Notes under the pieces: generated by a model
The model's input: only the letters and a program-made list of their open reading frames with translations
Told to the model about the DNA's origin: nothing
Database searches by the model: none
Part shown: positions 35,984 through 44,682 of the stretch, piece by piece
Numbering within the stretch: position 1 is the first letter of the stretch
Layout: each line of letters starts with the position of its first letter
Program-made: the position numbers and the translations under genes
Assembly (NCBI RefSeq): GCF_034119425.1
Contig: NZ_JAWUEL010000005.1
Coordinates: 32,133-96,132 of the forward strand
Source: Actinotignum schaalii_C
GTDB lineage: Bacteria > Actinomycetota > Actinomycetes > Actinomycetales > Actinomycetaceae
Length of the DNA: 64,000 nucleotides
Direction: 5' to 3'

Positions 35984-36708
35984 TGACTTCCCCACGCTTG
36001 CCCCTCGGCCTGCATAATCTTCGTTCCCTGGGAGGAACTCCAGTGGCCGGCGGGCATATCCGCGAGCGCGCCCTGCTGCGTTCCTCAGCGGCTTTCCGCC
36101 ACGATGAGAGCCTGGGAGATTTTTTGAGAGCGCAGGGCATCACCGGCGTGATTGATTTGCGCGACGACGCCGAACGCGCCGGCACCACCAATTGGGCAGA
36201 CTACGGGGTGAGCGTTGCCTCCGTGCCTATTTTCAATAATCAGCTTGCCCACCTGGAATGGTCCGAACTTGCCGATTTGTATATGCAGATGGCCCGCAAT
36301 TTCGGTGGGCAATTAGCGCAGGCGGTCACCGCGGTGGCGGAGCTATCCGCGGAAGGCGGGGTGCTTATCCACTGCACCGCCGGTAAAGACCGCACCGGGG
36401 TGGTCACCGGGCTGATCCTCTCCATCCTCGGAGCAAGCCGCGAAACAATCCTGGCTGATTACCTCACCTCCGCCACGGCGCTGGGCGAAAGCTACCAGGA
36501 GGATCTTGCCTTCGTTATGGGGCGCGAATATATCCCGGGGGCGGCCGCGCACCGCGCCGTCTACGTGACCGAAGAAGCCTTGAGCGCCGCCACGGTGCGC
36601 ATTGAGGCGGCCGGCGGGGCGCGCGAATACCTCCTCGGGCACGGGATCGACCCGGCTGTTTTTAATCTGCTGCACGCCCACCTGGTGGAACCGGATACCG
36701 GCCTCTAA
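35983..36708 (+). CDS. Tyrosine-type (CX5R) phosphatase
   Basis: Phosphatase with the P-loop HCTAGKDRTGVVTG (CX5R) near residue 120. The N-terminus NLRSLGGTPVAGGHIRERAL and GVIDLRDDAERA match the Y_phosphatase3/IphP-like family, whose members dephosphorylate phosphotyrosine, phosphoinositides or inositol phosphates. 241 residues from ATG 35983, which overlaps the phosphoesterase stop and has GAAAGGACAG upstream. No signal peptide, so it is cytoplasmic. It is the last gene of the operon; a hairpin follows. Confidence 0.92.
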   Translation: MTSPRLPLGLHNLRSLGGTPVAGGHIRERALLRSSAAFRHDESLGDFLRAQGITGVIDLRDDAERAGTTNWADYGVSVASVPIFNNQLAHLEWSELADLYMQMARNFGGQLAQAVTAVAELSAEGGVLIHCTAGKDRTGVVTGLILSILGASRETILADYLTSATALGESYQEDLAFVMGREYIPGAAAHRAVYVTEEALSAATVRIEAAGGAREYLLGHGIDPAVFNLLHAHLVEPDTGL

Positions 36709-36744
36709 CGGGGCGGTGCGCCATTCTGACGGCCTCGGATACCC

Positions 36745-36776
36745 GCTACGGCGCCCGAAGCACCGCGCGCCGTAGC
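36745..36776 (+). terminator. Hairpin at the end of the transporter-phosphatase operon
   Basis: Perfect 10-bp arms GCTACGGCGC and GCGCCGTAGC around a 12-base loop, 37 bases after the phosphatase stop. No T-tract. Confidence 0.55.
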
Positions 36777-36843
36777 TGCGCCGTCGCCCCTCTCACGTAC
36801 GGCGCAGTTTCCCGCAGTGCACGGAGCGTGAAACAATAGCCCC

Positions 36844-39486
36844 ATGACTAGTTTTAACCAAGAGTCCAAACTCCTCGATCACACGGAGGTACCGGATCGT
36901 GCCACTCTCGACGGTCTTGAAACTACCTGGGGCGAACGGTGGGAGGCGGAAGGCACCTACGCCTTTGACCGCACCGCTACCCGTTCCGAAGTCTTTTCTG
37001 TAGATACCCCGCCGCCCACGGTCTCCGGCTCGCTGCATATCGGCCACGTTTTTTCCTATACGCACACCGATACCGTGGCCCGCTACCAGCGCATGCGCGG
37101 CAAATCAGTGTTCTATCCCATGGGCTGGGATGATAACGGCCTCCCCACCGAACGGCGCGTCCAGAACTACTACGGGGTGCGCGGGGATGCCTCCCTGCCC
37201 TACGATCCGAATTTCGTGCCGCCGCACCAGGGGGGCGCAAAATCCATTAAGTACGCGGACCAGGTGCCCATTTCGCGGCGTAATTTCATTGAGCTGTGCT
37301 GGAAACTCTCCGAAGAAGACGAAAAGCAATTCGAGGCATTGTGGCGCCACCTGGGGCTATCCGTGGATTGGAAGCAGAATTACCAAACCATCGGAGCAAA
37401 GGCCCAGAAGGTAGCCCAAACCGCGTTCTTGCGTAATCTCGCGCGCGGGGAAGCCTACCAGGCGCAGGCCCCGGGCCTGTGGGATATTACGTTCCAGACC
37501 GCGGTGGCGCAGGCTGAACTTGAGGCCCGCGATTATCCGGGCGCCTATCATGCACTGGCTTTCCACGGGGAGGGCGAGGATGTGGTGATCGAAACTACCC
37601 GCCCGGAGCTGCTGCCCGCCTGCGTGGCCCTCATCGCCCATCCTGATGATGAGCGCTACCAGCACCTTTTCGGCACCACCGTGCGCGTGCCCGTGTTCGA
37701 GATGGAGGTGCCCGTTCTCGCCCACCCGAAGGCGGAGATGGATAAGGGTGCCGGTATCGCCATGTGCTGTACCTTCGGCGACGTCACGGACGTGGAGTGG
37801 TGGCGCGAATTGCAGCTGCCGCTACGCAGCGTGCTCGGTAAGGATGGCCGGCTCGTGCGCGATATCCCCGAGTGGATTACTTCGGAGGCCGGGCGCGCCA
37901 TGTACGCGGAGATGGCTGGGAAAACCACGTTCTCGGCGCGTAAGGCTCTGGTGGAGAAACTCAAGGAAACTGGGGAAATGATCGGCGAGGAAAAGCCGAC
38001 CATGCGTAAAACAAACTTCTTCGAAAAGGGCGATAAGCCTCTCGAAATTGTGACCTCTCGCCAGTGGTATATCCGCAACGGCGGGCGCTCCCACGTGGAG
38101 AAAAACGGCAAGGAGCTGCGCGATAACCTCATTGAGGCCGGCAATCAGCTGGCCTTCCACCCCGATTTCATGCACGTGCGCTACGACAACTGGGTCAAGG
38201 GCCTCAACTCTGACTGGCTTGTTTCGCGCCAGCGTTTCTTCGGGGTGCCGATTCCGGTGTGGTACGAAATTTCGGAAAATGGCGAAGTGAAGTACGACGC
38301 CGTCATCGCCCCGGATGAGGCGAGCCTGCCCGTAGATCCTTCCAGTGATGTGCCGGCCGGGTACACCGAAGATCAACGCGGTAAGCCGGGCGGTTTCGCC
38401 GGGGAAACCGATATCTTGGATACCTGGGCAACCTCCTCCCTCTCCCCGCAAATCGCGGGCGGGTGGCTCACCGATGAGGATCTTTTCAAGCGCGTGTACC
38501 CCATGGACGTGCGCCCGCAAGGTCAGGATATTATCCGCACCTGGCTCTTCTCCACCGTGGTGCGCGCACACCTCGAATTCGGGGAACTGCCGTGGAAGCA
38601 CGCGGCGATCTCGGGGTGGATTCTCGATCCGGATCATAAGAAGATGTCCAAATCCAAGGGCAATGTGGTCACCCCCATGGATCTGCTCGTCAAGCACGGT
38701 GCGGATGCGGTGCGCTACTGGGCGGCCTCCGCGCGCTTGGGCGTGGACGCTGCCTTTGACGAAAAGCAGATGAAGGTGGGGCGCCGTCTGGCGATGAAGG
38801 TGCTCAATGCCTCGAAGTTCGCGCTCGGTATGGGCGGGGCGGGTGCTCCGGTGTGTCTGGATGCTTCTTGCGTAACCGAACCGATTGACCGTGCCCTGCT
38901 GGCTGATCTAGCGCGGGTAGTGGAGGAAGCGACCGCCGCCTTTGATGCCTTTGATCACACTCGTGCTCTCGAAGTGGCAGAAACGGCTTTCTGGACCTTC
39001 TGTGATGATTACCTGGAACTGGTCAAGGATCGTGCCTACTCGGATAGCCCCGAGGCGCAGAGCGCCCGGGTGACGCTGGCGCTTGCGGTGGATACCTTCC
39101 TGCGCTTGCTGGCGCCCTTTATCCCCTACGCCACCGCTGAGGTGTGGAGCTGGTACCGTACCGGCTCGGTGCACCGGGCGGCGTGGCCGGAAGCGGCGCC
39201 TTTGCGCGAGGCCGCTGGTTCCGGGAATGCGGAACTGCTCGAGATTGCCGGCCAAGCTCTCACGGTGCTGCGCGGCGTGAAATCCGCAGCGAAGATGTCG
39301 CAGCGCACCAGCTTCGCTCGGGTCGAGCTACGTGGGAATACCTCCCTGCTGGAGGAGGTGCGCGCAGACCTGGTGCGCGCCGCCCATGTGCGCGGGGAGC
39401 TCCGTTTCACACCGGATACGGAGGCCAGTGAGCAGATCACCATTGGTGATTACGAGCTGGATGAGCCAGAGCCGAAGCGGAAGTAG
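36844..39486 (+). CDS. valS: Valyl-tRNA synthetase
   Basis: Charges tRNA-Val with valine. The 880-residue protein has the class I HIGH motif in SGSLHIGHVFSYTHTDT and KMSKSKGNVVTP. The editing domain begins near TTRPELLPACVALIAHPDD. The C-terminal anticodon-binding domain is present. It lacks a strong Shine-Dalgarno before ATG 36844. There is no T-box-like leader in the 135-base gap upstream, unlike ileS. No folC follows, unlike many bacteria. Confidence 0.97.
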   Translation: MTSFNQESKLLDHTEVPDRATLDGLETTWGERWEAEGTYAFDRTATRSEVFSVDTPPPTVSGSLHIGHVFSYTHTDTVARYQRMRGKSVFYPMGWDDNGLPTERRVQNYYGVRGDASLPYDPNFVPPHQGGAKSIKYADQVPISRRNFIELCWKLSEEDEKQFEALWRHLGLSVDWKQNYQTIGAKAQKVAQTAFLRNLARGEAYQAQAPGLWDITFQTAVAQAELEARDYPGAYHALAFHGEGEDVVIETTRPELLPACVALIAHPDDERYQHLFGTTVRVPVFEMEVPVLAHPKAEMDKGAGIAMCCTFGDVTDVEWWRELQLPLRSVLGKDGRLVRDIPEWITSEAGRAMYAEMAGKTTFSARKALVEKLKETGEMIGEEKPTMRKTNFFEKGDKPLEIVTSRQWYIRNGGRSHVEKNGKELRDNLIEAGNQLAFHPDFMHVRYDNWVKGLNSDWLVSRQRFFGVPIPVWYEISENGEVKYDAVIAPDEASLPVDPSSDVPAGYTEDQRGKPGGFAGETDILDTWATSSLSPQIAGGWLTDEDLFKRVYPMDVRPQGQDIIRTWLFSTVVRAHLEFGELPWKHAAISGWILDPDHKKMSKSKGNVVTPMDLLVKHGADAVRYWAASARLGVDAAFDEKQMKVGRRLAMKVLNASKFALGMGGAGAPVCLDASCVTEPIDRALLADLARVVEEATAAFDAFDHTRALEVAETAFWTFCDDYLELVKDRAYSDSPEAQSARVTLALAVDTFLRLLAPFIPYATAEVWSWYRTGSVHRAAWPEAAPLREAAGSGNAELLEIAGQALTVLRGVKSAAKMSQRTSFARVELRGNTSLLEEVRADLVRAAHVRGELRFTPDTEASEQITIGDYELDEPEPKRK

Positions 39487-39534
39487 TACCGCGAGCGCCA
39501 CGGCGCATCACGCGTAGCGCTACGTACAACTGAG

Positions 39535-39584
39535 CGAATTCGGGTGGCGGGTCTGCAAGAGCGGGCCCGCCACCCCCGTATTCG
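39535..39584 (+). terminator. Long hairpin downstream of valS
   Basis: Arms beginning CGAATTCGGGTGGCGGG pair with CCCGCCACCCCCGTATTCG with few mismatches; the GC core is 11 bp. It lies 48 bases past valS. Confidence 0.65.
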
Positions 39585-39715
39585 CGCTAGAACGCGCCAC
39601 CAGGTAGCCTTCACCACCACACCGTGTCTTGCGCCCCCACAGGTTGGTCCCGATGATGAGAAGATTCTCATCATTGTTTCCTAGCCCCGTCATCTCGCTC
39701 CGGTGTACTAAAGGC

Positions 39716-40249
39716 ATGACAACTCGTGTGAAACTTCTTGCCGTGCTTCTCGGGCTGGCGCTCCTCGGTTTCTTGGGGATGCAGCTTGCTCACGCCGTGA
39801 GCGGGAGCGGTACCCAGTCTGTGGGCCCCGCCGTTACCGTCACGGCACCTTCCTCCACTTCCGCTACCACCACCGGTGCTGGCAGCGCCGCTTCGGTTGC
39901 TTCGCCCGCACCGACGCGCCCTCCGCTCAACAACGCACAGCGTGCTACCCTGCGCAGTCTTTTGATTGATGTGGCCGAAAATGCGCACCAATTTGCCGGT
40001 GGCGCTTCAGATAGTACGACGACGGCGCCCGCGGGCGCCGCACCAGCCCCCGCGAACGTTGCTCCGGCACCTGCTCCTGCTCCGGAACCGGCTGCGCTGG
40101 CTCCCGCCCCGCAGCGGGTAGCTCCCGCGCCCGCACGCCCCGTCCCGCCCCAGTACTCCGATGATGATTGGGGCAGCGACGATGACGATGCCGACGATGA
40201 TTGGGATGATAACGACGACGATGACGATTGGGATGATGGCGACGACTAA
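39716..40249 (+). CDS. Secreted or membrane-anchored protein with Pro/Ala linker and Asp-rich tail
   Basis: No family recognised. From ATG 39716 the 177-residue product has a hydrophobic N-terminus (about residues 5-24, KLLAVLLGLALLGFLGMQLA followed by HAVS). This is either a signal peptide or an uncleaved anchor. A Thr/Ser/Ala-rich part, a short conserved-looking helix (NAQRATLRSLLIDVAENAHQF), a long Ala/Pro repeat and a tail of Asp, Trp and Gly with more than 20 acidic residues follow. The tail could bind calcium or other cations. The gene points toward a two-component system and meets it at a large inverted repeat. The ORF also extends upstream to 39629, but that part looks non-coding. Start weakly supported. 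Confidence 0.7.
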   Translation: MTTRVKLLAVLLGLALLGFLGMQLAHAVSGSGTQSVGPAVTVTAPSSTSATTTGAGSAASVASPAPTRPPLNNAQRATLRSLLIDVAENAHQFAGGASDSTTTAPAGAAPAPANVAPAPAPAPEPAALAPAPQRVAPAPARPVPPQYSDDDWGSDDDDADDDWDDNDDDDDWDDGDD

Positions 40250-40268
40250 ATCATCTGAATACCTCGGT

Positions 40269-40338
40269 GCTACCGCCTGAGCTAGCAGCCCGATCCTTCT
40301 CTGAGAAGGCCCCGCGCTGCTCTAGCTCAGGCGGTAGC
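40269..40338. terminator. Large inverted repeat between convergent genes
   Basis: The arm at 40269-40288 matches the reverse complement of 40317-40338 over 17 contiguous bases plus three more after a two-base slip. A second hairpin (CCTTCT/AGAAGG) sits in the loop. The right arm is the last codons of the response regulator gene. Probably a bidirectional terminator; no T-tract. Confidence 0.65.
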
Positions 40339-40993
40339 CCATTCCACGTACCGTTTCGATACGGTCACGCCCGATTTTCCCGCGCAGGTAGCGCACATAC
40401 ACGTCCACCACATTGGAACCTGGATCGAAATCATAGCCCCAAACCCGGGAAAGGAGTTGCTCGCGGGAAAGCACCTGCCCCGGGTGGCGCATAAAGGTTT
40501 CCAGCAGGGTAAATTCGCGCGCGGACAGCTCCACCTGTTTCCCACCCACATGGGCGTGGTGGGATAGCAAATCCAGTGTGATGCCGCCGTGGGAAAGCTG
40601 GGTGGCAGAGCTAGCTGGTATCGGAGTGGCTGCGGCGTCGCGCAAACGCAAACGGATACGCGCGAGGAGTTCTTCGAAAGAAAAAGGCTTCGCCATGTAA
40701 TCATCGGCCCCGCCCTCAAGCCCGGCCACGCGGTCTGTCACCGAGGTGCGGGCGGTGAGGAGAATAACCGGAGTGTCCAGCCCCTGACCGCGCAAGCGTT
40801 CGAGCACCGCGAAACCGTCGATATCCGGCAGACCAATATCTAAAATAATCAGATCGAACGGGGTATGGACCGCCAGGTCAACAGCCTCCCCGCCGCTTGA
40901 TGCGGTGGTGGAGGTGTAGCCGGCTGCTCTCAACCCCTTCGCAATAAAGCGGGCAATGCGCTCTTCGTCCTCGACGATGAGGATGGTGCTCAT
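40322..40993 (-). CDS. OmpR-family response regulator
   Basis: Cytoplasmic transcription factor switched on by phosphorylation. The receiver domain (1-115) has the acidic pair VEDEE, the phospho-acceptor Asp52 in LIILDIGLPDIDG, Thr80 and Lys102 in YMAKPFSF. The winged-helix DNA-binding domain (about 130-223) ends in ETVRGMGYRLS. 223 residues, normal length. The sensor kinase gene lies 28 bases upstream on the same strand, with three envelope-biosynthesis genes before it, so it likely responds to envelope state or controls the same cluster. Confidence 0.95.
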   Translation of the reverse strand: MSTILIVEDEERIARFIAKGLRAAGYTSTTASSGGEAVDLAVHTPFDLIILDIGLPDIDGFAVLERLRGQGLDTPVILLTARTSVTDRVAGLEGGADDYMAKPFSFEELLARIRLRLRDAAATPIPASSATQLSHGGITLDLLSHHAHVGGKQVELSAREFTLLETFMRHPGQVLSREQLLSRVWGYDFDPGSNVVDVYVRYLRGKIGRDRIETVRGMGYRLS

Positions 40994-41021
40994 CTTGCTC
41001 CCTTCTCCGGTTGTGAGGCTA

Positions 41022-42440
41022 TCACGTTCCCCGGTAAACGCTGGGCAAACTCAGCGTAAACACGGAGCCCTCCCCCAAACGTGAGCGCACCGTTACCTCC
41101 CCGCCGTGGGCCCGGGCGATAGAGCTAACAATTGCGAGCCCGAGCCCGGAGCCTTCCGAACGCCCGGTGTTACGCCCGCGCGCGAAGCGCTCCATGATGC
41201 GAGCGGTATCCTCCGGGGCGATCCCGCAGCCGGCGTCTTCCACCGTGAAACTCACGCGGCCTCCGGCCACGGTCGAGGAAATCTCTACCGGGGAGCCATC
41301 TTCGGAGTATTTGACGGCGTTCGCGGCCAATTGCAGCACTGCCTGGGTAATACGTTCCGGGTCGAGCCATACTTGTCCACGTGCCACCTCGCCGAGGTTC
41401 CAGGCGCGCGAGCCCAACCCGGTAGCTTTATCGAAAATCCGCTCGGTGAGCGCGGCAATATCAACTTCGCGAGGTACCACAAAGTCAGCACGCTCGGATT
41501 TTGCGAGGGTGAGTAAGTCGCCTACCAGCGAATTCATACGGTCCAGTTCTTCGAGGGCCAGGGCGCGGGTATCCGCGGCGTCACTCGGATCGGCAGCGTC
41601 CATGAGTTCCAGATGTCCGCGCACAATCGTGATGGGGGTGCGCAATTCGTGCCCGACGTCATCTAAAAGTTGGCGCTGATCGGCATCCATGGTTTCCAGG
41701 GAATCGAGCATAGTATTTATCGCCGTCGAGAGCCGCGCCAGATCGTCACGCCCCTCCACCGGCACCCGGCGGGACAAATCCGCATTCTCGGTAATATTTT
41801 CTGCCGTGGCACGCAGCTGCTCCACGGGGCGCAGCAGCTGCCCCACCAGTCGCCACGCGATGGCGACGACGCCGCTCACCGCCACCAGGTAGACCACCGC
41901 CAGCACCGTCATAAGGCTCCAGATACGAGCACTGATGACATCAAGAAGGTACACGTGCACCAGCGCGCCGGGCTGCGAGTCGGAGAACTGCACCGGCACC
42001 ACGATATAGCGATATTCACGCTGCGTACCCGCGTAGGTACCCATCGTGACTTCCCCGCTCCGGGTGAGCGGGAGGAGGTGGCGCACCAGTCCGGAGTCTT
42101 CTTCAGGGCGTACCGGGCTGGTATCACCACCCACCCAGGCGACCCGCCCGTCCACGATCCCCATTTCCCCTTCCGCTTCGGAAAGGACGGTGCGCGAAAG
42201 ATAGGTTTCGATGAGCTGGGATGGCCCGGCGAAAGGCTGCCCGGTTTCCGGATCGACTCCGTTTTCAGCCAGCACCCTAAATTCGTCTGCCACCCGCACC
42301 AGGGTGGCATCCACCTGGGCGCGCCACATACGGCTTTCGGTAAGAACAACGGCAACGCCGGTTGCCGCCAGCACAACCGCAACGAGGGCGACCATGGTGG
42401 CGGCAATCCGAAAACGAATCGTAATAGGACGTGATGTCAC
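41022..42440 (-). CDS. Membrane sensor histidine kinase
   Basis: Two-component sensor, 472 residues. A membrane segment lies at about 11-33, an extracytoplasmic sensor domain at about 40-170, and a second membrane segment at about 174-198. HAMP, the H-box LLDDVGHELRTPITIVRGH with phospho-acceptor His264, and the ATPase domain with N-box QLAANAVKYSEDG and G-boxes DAGCGI and GSGLGLAI follow. Start GTG 42440 overlaps the stop of the upstream glycosyltransferase gene by four bases, so kinase and glycosyltransferase are co-translated. The ligand is unknown. Confidence 0.94.
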   Translation of the reverse strand: MTSRPITIRFRIAATMVALVAVVLAATGVAVVLTESRMWRAQVDATLVRVADEFRVLAENGVDPETGQPFAGPSQLIETYLSRTVLSEAEGEMGIVDGRVAWVGGDTSPVRPEEDSGLVRHLLPLTRSGEVTMGTYAGTQREYRYIVVPVQFSDSQPGALVHVYLLDVISARIWSLMTVLAVVYLVAVSGVVAIAWRLVGQLLRPVEQLRATAENITENADLSRRVPVEGRDDLARLSTAINTMLDSLETMDADQRQLLDDVGHELRTPITIVRGHLELMDAADPSDAADTRALALEELDRMNSLVGDLLTLAKSERADFVVPREVDIAALTERIFDKATGLGSRAWNLGEVARGQVWLDPERITQAVLQLAANAVKYSEDGSPVEISSTVAGGRVSFTVEDAGCGIAPEDTARIMERFARGRNTGRSEGSGLGLAIVSSIARAHGGEVTVRSRLGEGSVFTLSLPSVYRGT

Positions 42441-43663
42441 ATTGTTTCCCGTTCGACGGCGGCGGGCGGGAGCGGCACGGTGTGCACGCCCGTTCGTTCC
42501 AGCTTATTCCATTCGCTGGCTTTTCCGCGCATTTCTAGCCAGATCGCGCGCACCGTCGCGGCGCTCATCATCCAGGAGAAGGGGAGCCACAGGGGCAAGG
42601 CGGGAAGAAGACGCAGGTCGCGCCAGGCACGATCCAGGACAAGAGAAAGCACCGTTACCGCGAAGGCGACCACCAGTCCCGCCCCCACCAGTATGTTCAT
42701 CCAATTCGGAGCCGCCCCGCTAAGTGCTGCAACCGCCCACACCGCGAGGGTGGCTACCTGGAACACCGGGGCGACGAGGAGTGAGAAGAGATTGATAGGC
42801 AGGTAGGCGTCAATGGGGCGCCGCCAAGGAGAGGTGAGGCGGGAGCGATGGATACGAGCGGTTTGAATAAGACCCCGTTGCCAGCGCACCCGCTGTTTCC
42901 ATAATGCCGACAGAGTGGATGGGACTTCGGCCAGTACCAGAGCGTGGGGCGCGAATTCCACGTCCCATCCGGCAAAGTGGATCCGCCAGGTAAGCTCCAG
43001 ATCCTCCCCCAGGGTATCTTCCCGAAAACCTCCGACCCGGCGCACCGCATCAGCACGGAACGCCCCGGAATTTCCTGCCACGATGGGAAGCATCCCCAGC
43101 AAAGCGAGGGCACGGCGCGTCATACCTGTCCCGACGTGGGTCATGAGGGCAAGCAGAGCTGTGAGCGGGCCGGTGATATTGACCGGCTGATCGTTGCCAC
43201 ATACGGCGCCCACCCCAGGATGGCGGAATCCACTCAAAAGCTGCGGGATGGTGGTGGGAGTGAAGAGCCCGTCGGCATCCACGAAAATGAGAATCTCCCC
43301 GGTGGCATGAGCGATACCGAGATTGAGGGCGCTGCCTTTCCCTCCGTTGATCTTACTGAGGAAGGTCACGCGCGGATCGCGGGTGAAGGGCGCGGCAACG
43401 GCGGCGGTCGCGTCCGTGGAACCATCATCGACGACGATGACCTCCAAACGGCGCCAGCCGGTAGCAAGGATGGAGCGCAGGCAGGCGCCGAGCACCACTT
43501 CTTCGTTATAGGCGGGGATAATAATCGACACTTTCGTGTGCGGACCATAGAGGGGGCGGGGGCGTTGGCGCATCTCACCGAGTATGGCGGCCGGGTACAT
43601 CATCCAGGTCACCGCGGTGAGGATGAGGGTAGGAACGGCAAGAATGAGAAGCAAGGTGGTCAT
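42437..43663 (-). CDS. Processive family-2 glycosyltransferase (PgaC/IcaA-like)
   Basis: Membrane glycosyltransferase using a UDP-sugar. 408 residues: one N-terminal membrane segment (4-24), a GT2 catalytic domain with IIIPAYNEE, VVDDGSTDA, the metal-binding VDADGLF, the general-base region TLGEDLELTW and the QRVRWQRG processivity motif. Three to four C-terminal membrane segments follow. This layout is that of poly-beta-1,6-N-acetylglucosamine synthase, cellulose and hyaluronan synthases. It overlaps the ATP-grasp gene upstream and the kinase gene downstream by four bases each. No PgaB/IcaB-type polysaccharide deacetylase is near; a PIG-L family enzyme takes that place. The product polymer or lipid is unknown. 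Confidence 0.9.
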   Translation of the reverse strand: MTTLLLILAVPTLILTAVTWMMYPAAILGEMRQRPRPLYGPHTKVSIIIPAYNEEVVLGACLRSILATGWRRLEVIVVDDGSTDATAAVAAPFTRDPRVTFLSKINGGKGSALNLGIAHATGEILIFVDADGLFTPTTIPQLLSGFRHPGVGAVCGNDQPVNITGPLTALLALMTHVGTGMTRRALALLGMLPIVAGNSGAFRADAVRRVGGFREDTLGEDLELTWRIHFAGWDVEFAPHALVLAEVPSTLSALWKQRVRWQRGLIQTARIHRSRLTSPWRRPIDAYLPINLFSLLVAPVFQVATLAVWAVAALSGAAPNWMNILVGAGLVVAFAVTVLSLVLDRAWRDLRLLPALPLWLPFSWMMSAATVRAIWLEMRGKASEWNKLERTGVHTVPLPPAAVERETM

Positions 43664-44589
43664 GCGGTCACCTCGATAGCGGAGTGAGGTGCCGAAGTGG
43701 CCTCCGCGGGTGCGTAAGCGTCCAGGAGCGCGTCCAACAATTCTGGTGCGTGAGCGCTATGTGCGCCGAAACGGGCATTGATTTCGATGAGCGCGGGGCG
43801 GCCCTGAGTATCGCGGCGAATATCAACGTCGGCCGCGCCGTTCACGCCCACCGCCCGCGCCGCCGCGAGCGCTAGCTCGGCAACATCTGGGGCTTTCACG
43901 CGCCGGACCCCGGTCGCGTTTCCGTGCTGCCCGGAGGCCAGACTGGTTTTCTCTAGCACGACCACGGTGGCGGTGTGCCCCGATGCGGGAAGAGGAAGGT
44001 AGAGCTGCGCGCAGTATTCGGTTCCGGGGAGGAAGGCGGAGACCATCTCGGTTTCCCGCAATGGCACGGTGGGTGGGAATGTTGTTTCCAGGCGTACCCC
44101 GCGCCCGCCACGTGCGACCCGCGGGCGTACCACGTAGGGGAATCCGAGCCAGTAGGCACCTTCTTCGGTGAGTGCGGGGCCTTCCAGACTCCGGGGCACG
44201 GCCAGGCCGAGGCTGTCTGCTACCCGATGGGTGAGCCATTTATCGGCAGCAATAGCCACCGCTGCGGTGGGTGAAACCGCAATGCGGGCCCGATGGAGCA
44301 GCGCACTGCGCAGCGGAGCGAGGATAGAAAGTTCTTCATCCACGGTGGGGATGATGAGGTCAATCGAATACTCCTCGCAGATGGCGGCCAGGGCGCTAAC
44401 AAAATCCGGAGCTGTGGCCGGCGGGCACGGGAGGATCCGCGCACCGTCGGTACGGGGGCGAGGCGCCATATCGACGCCGAGCACGGGGATTCGCCGGGCA
44501 TCCAGCTGGGTGAGAAGGGAGGAGCCAGCCGGGCCGCTGGCCCCGGTAACGAGCACTCGCGGGCAGGAAGTAAGAGCGGAATGAGTCAT
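43660..44589 (-). CDS. ATP-grasp ligase (carbamoyl-phosphate synthase-like)
   Basis: ATP-dependent carboxylate-amine ligase fold. 309 residues: an N-terminal Rossmann-like part (RVLVTGASGPAGSSLL), a central PTVDEELSIL, and the ATP-binding lobe with WLGFPYVVRPRVARGGRGVRL. The metal-binding end is PALIEINARFGAHSAHAPELL. Start ATG 44589 has AAGGATC about eight bases upstream. It resembles uncharacterised ATP-grasp proteins and PylC-type ligases more than true CarB. The adjacent glycosyltransferase and deacetylase suggest it forms an amide on a freed amino group of a sugar. This is inference. Confidence 0.87.
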   Translation of the reverse strand: MTHSALTSCPRVLVTGASGPAGSSLLTQLDARRIPVLGVDMAPRPRTDGARILPCPPATAPDFVSALAAICEEYSIDLIIPTVDEELSILAPLRSALLHRARIAVSPTAAVAIAADKWLTHRVADSLGLAVPRSLEGPALTEEGAYWLGFPYVVRPRVARGGRGVRLETTFPPTVPLRETEMVSAFLPGTEYCAQLYLPLPASGHTATVVVLEKTSLASGQHGNATGVRRVKAPDVAELALAAARAVGVNGAADVDIRRDTQGRPALIEINARFGAHSAHAPELLDALLDAYAPAEATSAPHSAIEVTA

Positions 44590-44682
44590 CGTGATTGATC
44601 CTTCGATAATAGTGGAGAGACGGCGCGACACGGTGCGCCACACGGCGCGGCGCAGCGCCGCGGGATGGGTACCTACCCGGGC

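Noticed and set aside
36709..36843. T-box or other leader in front of valS
   Set aside because: No T-box consensus and the gap is only 135 bases, filled by a hairpin.
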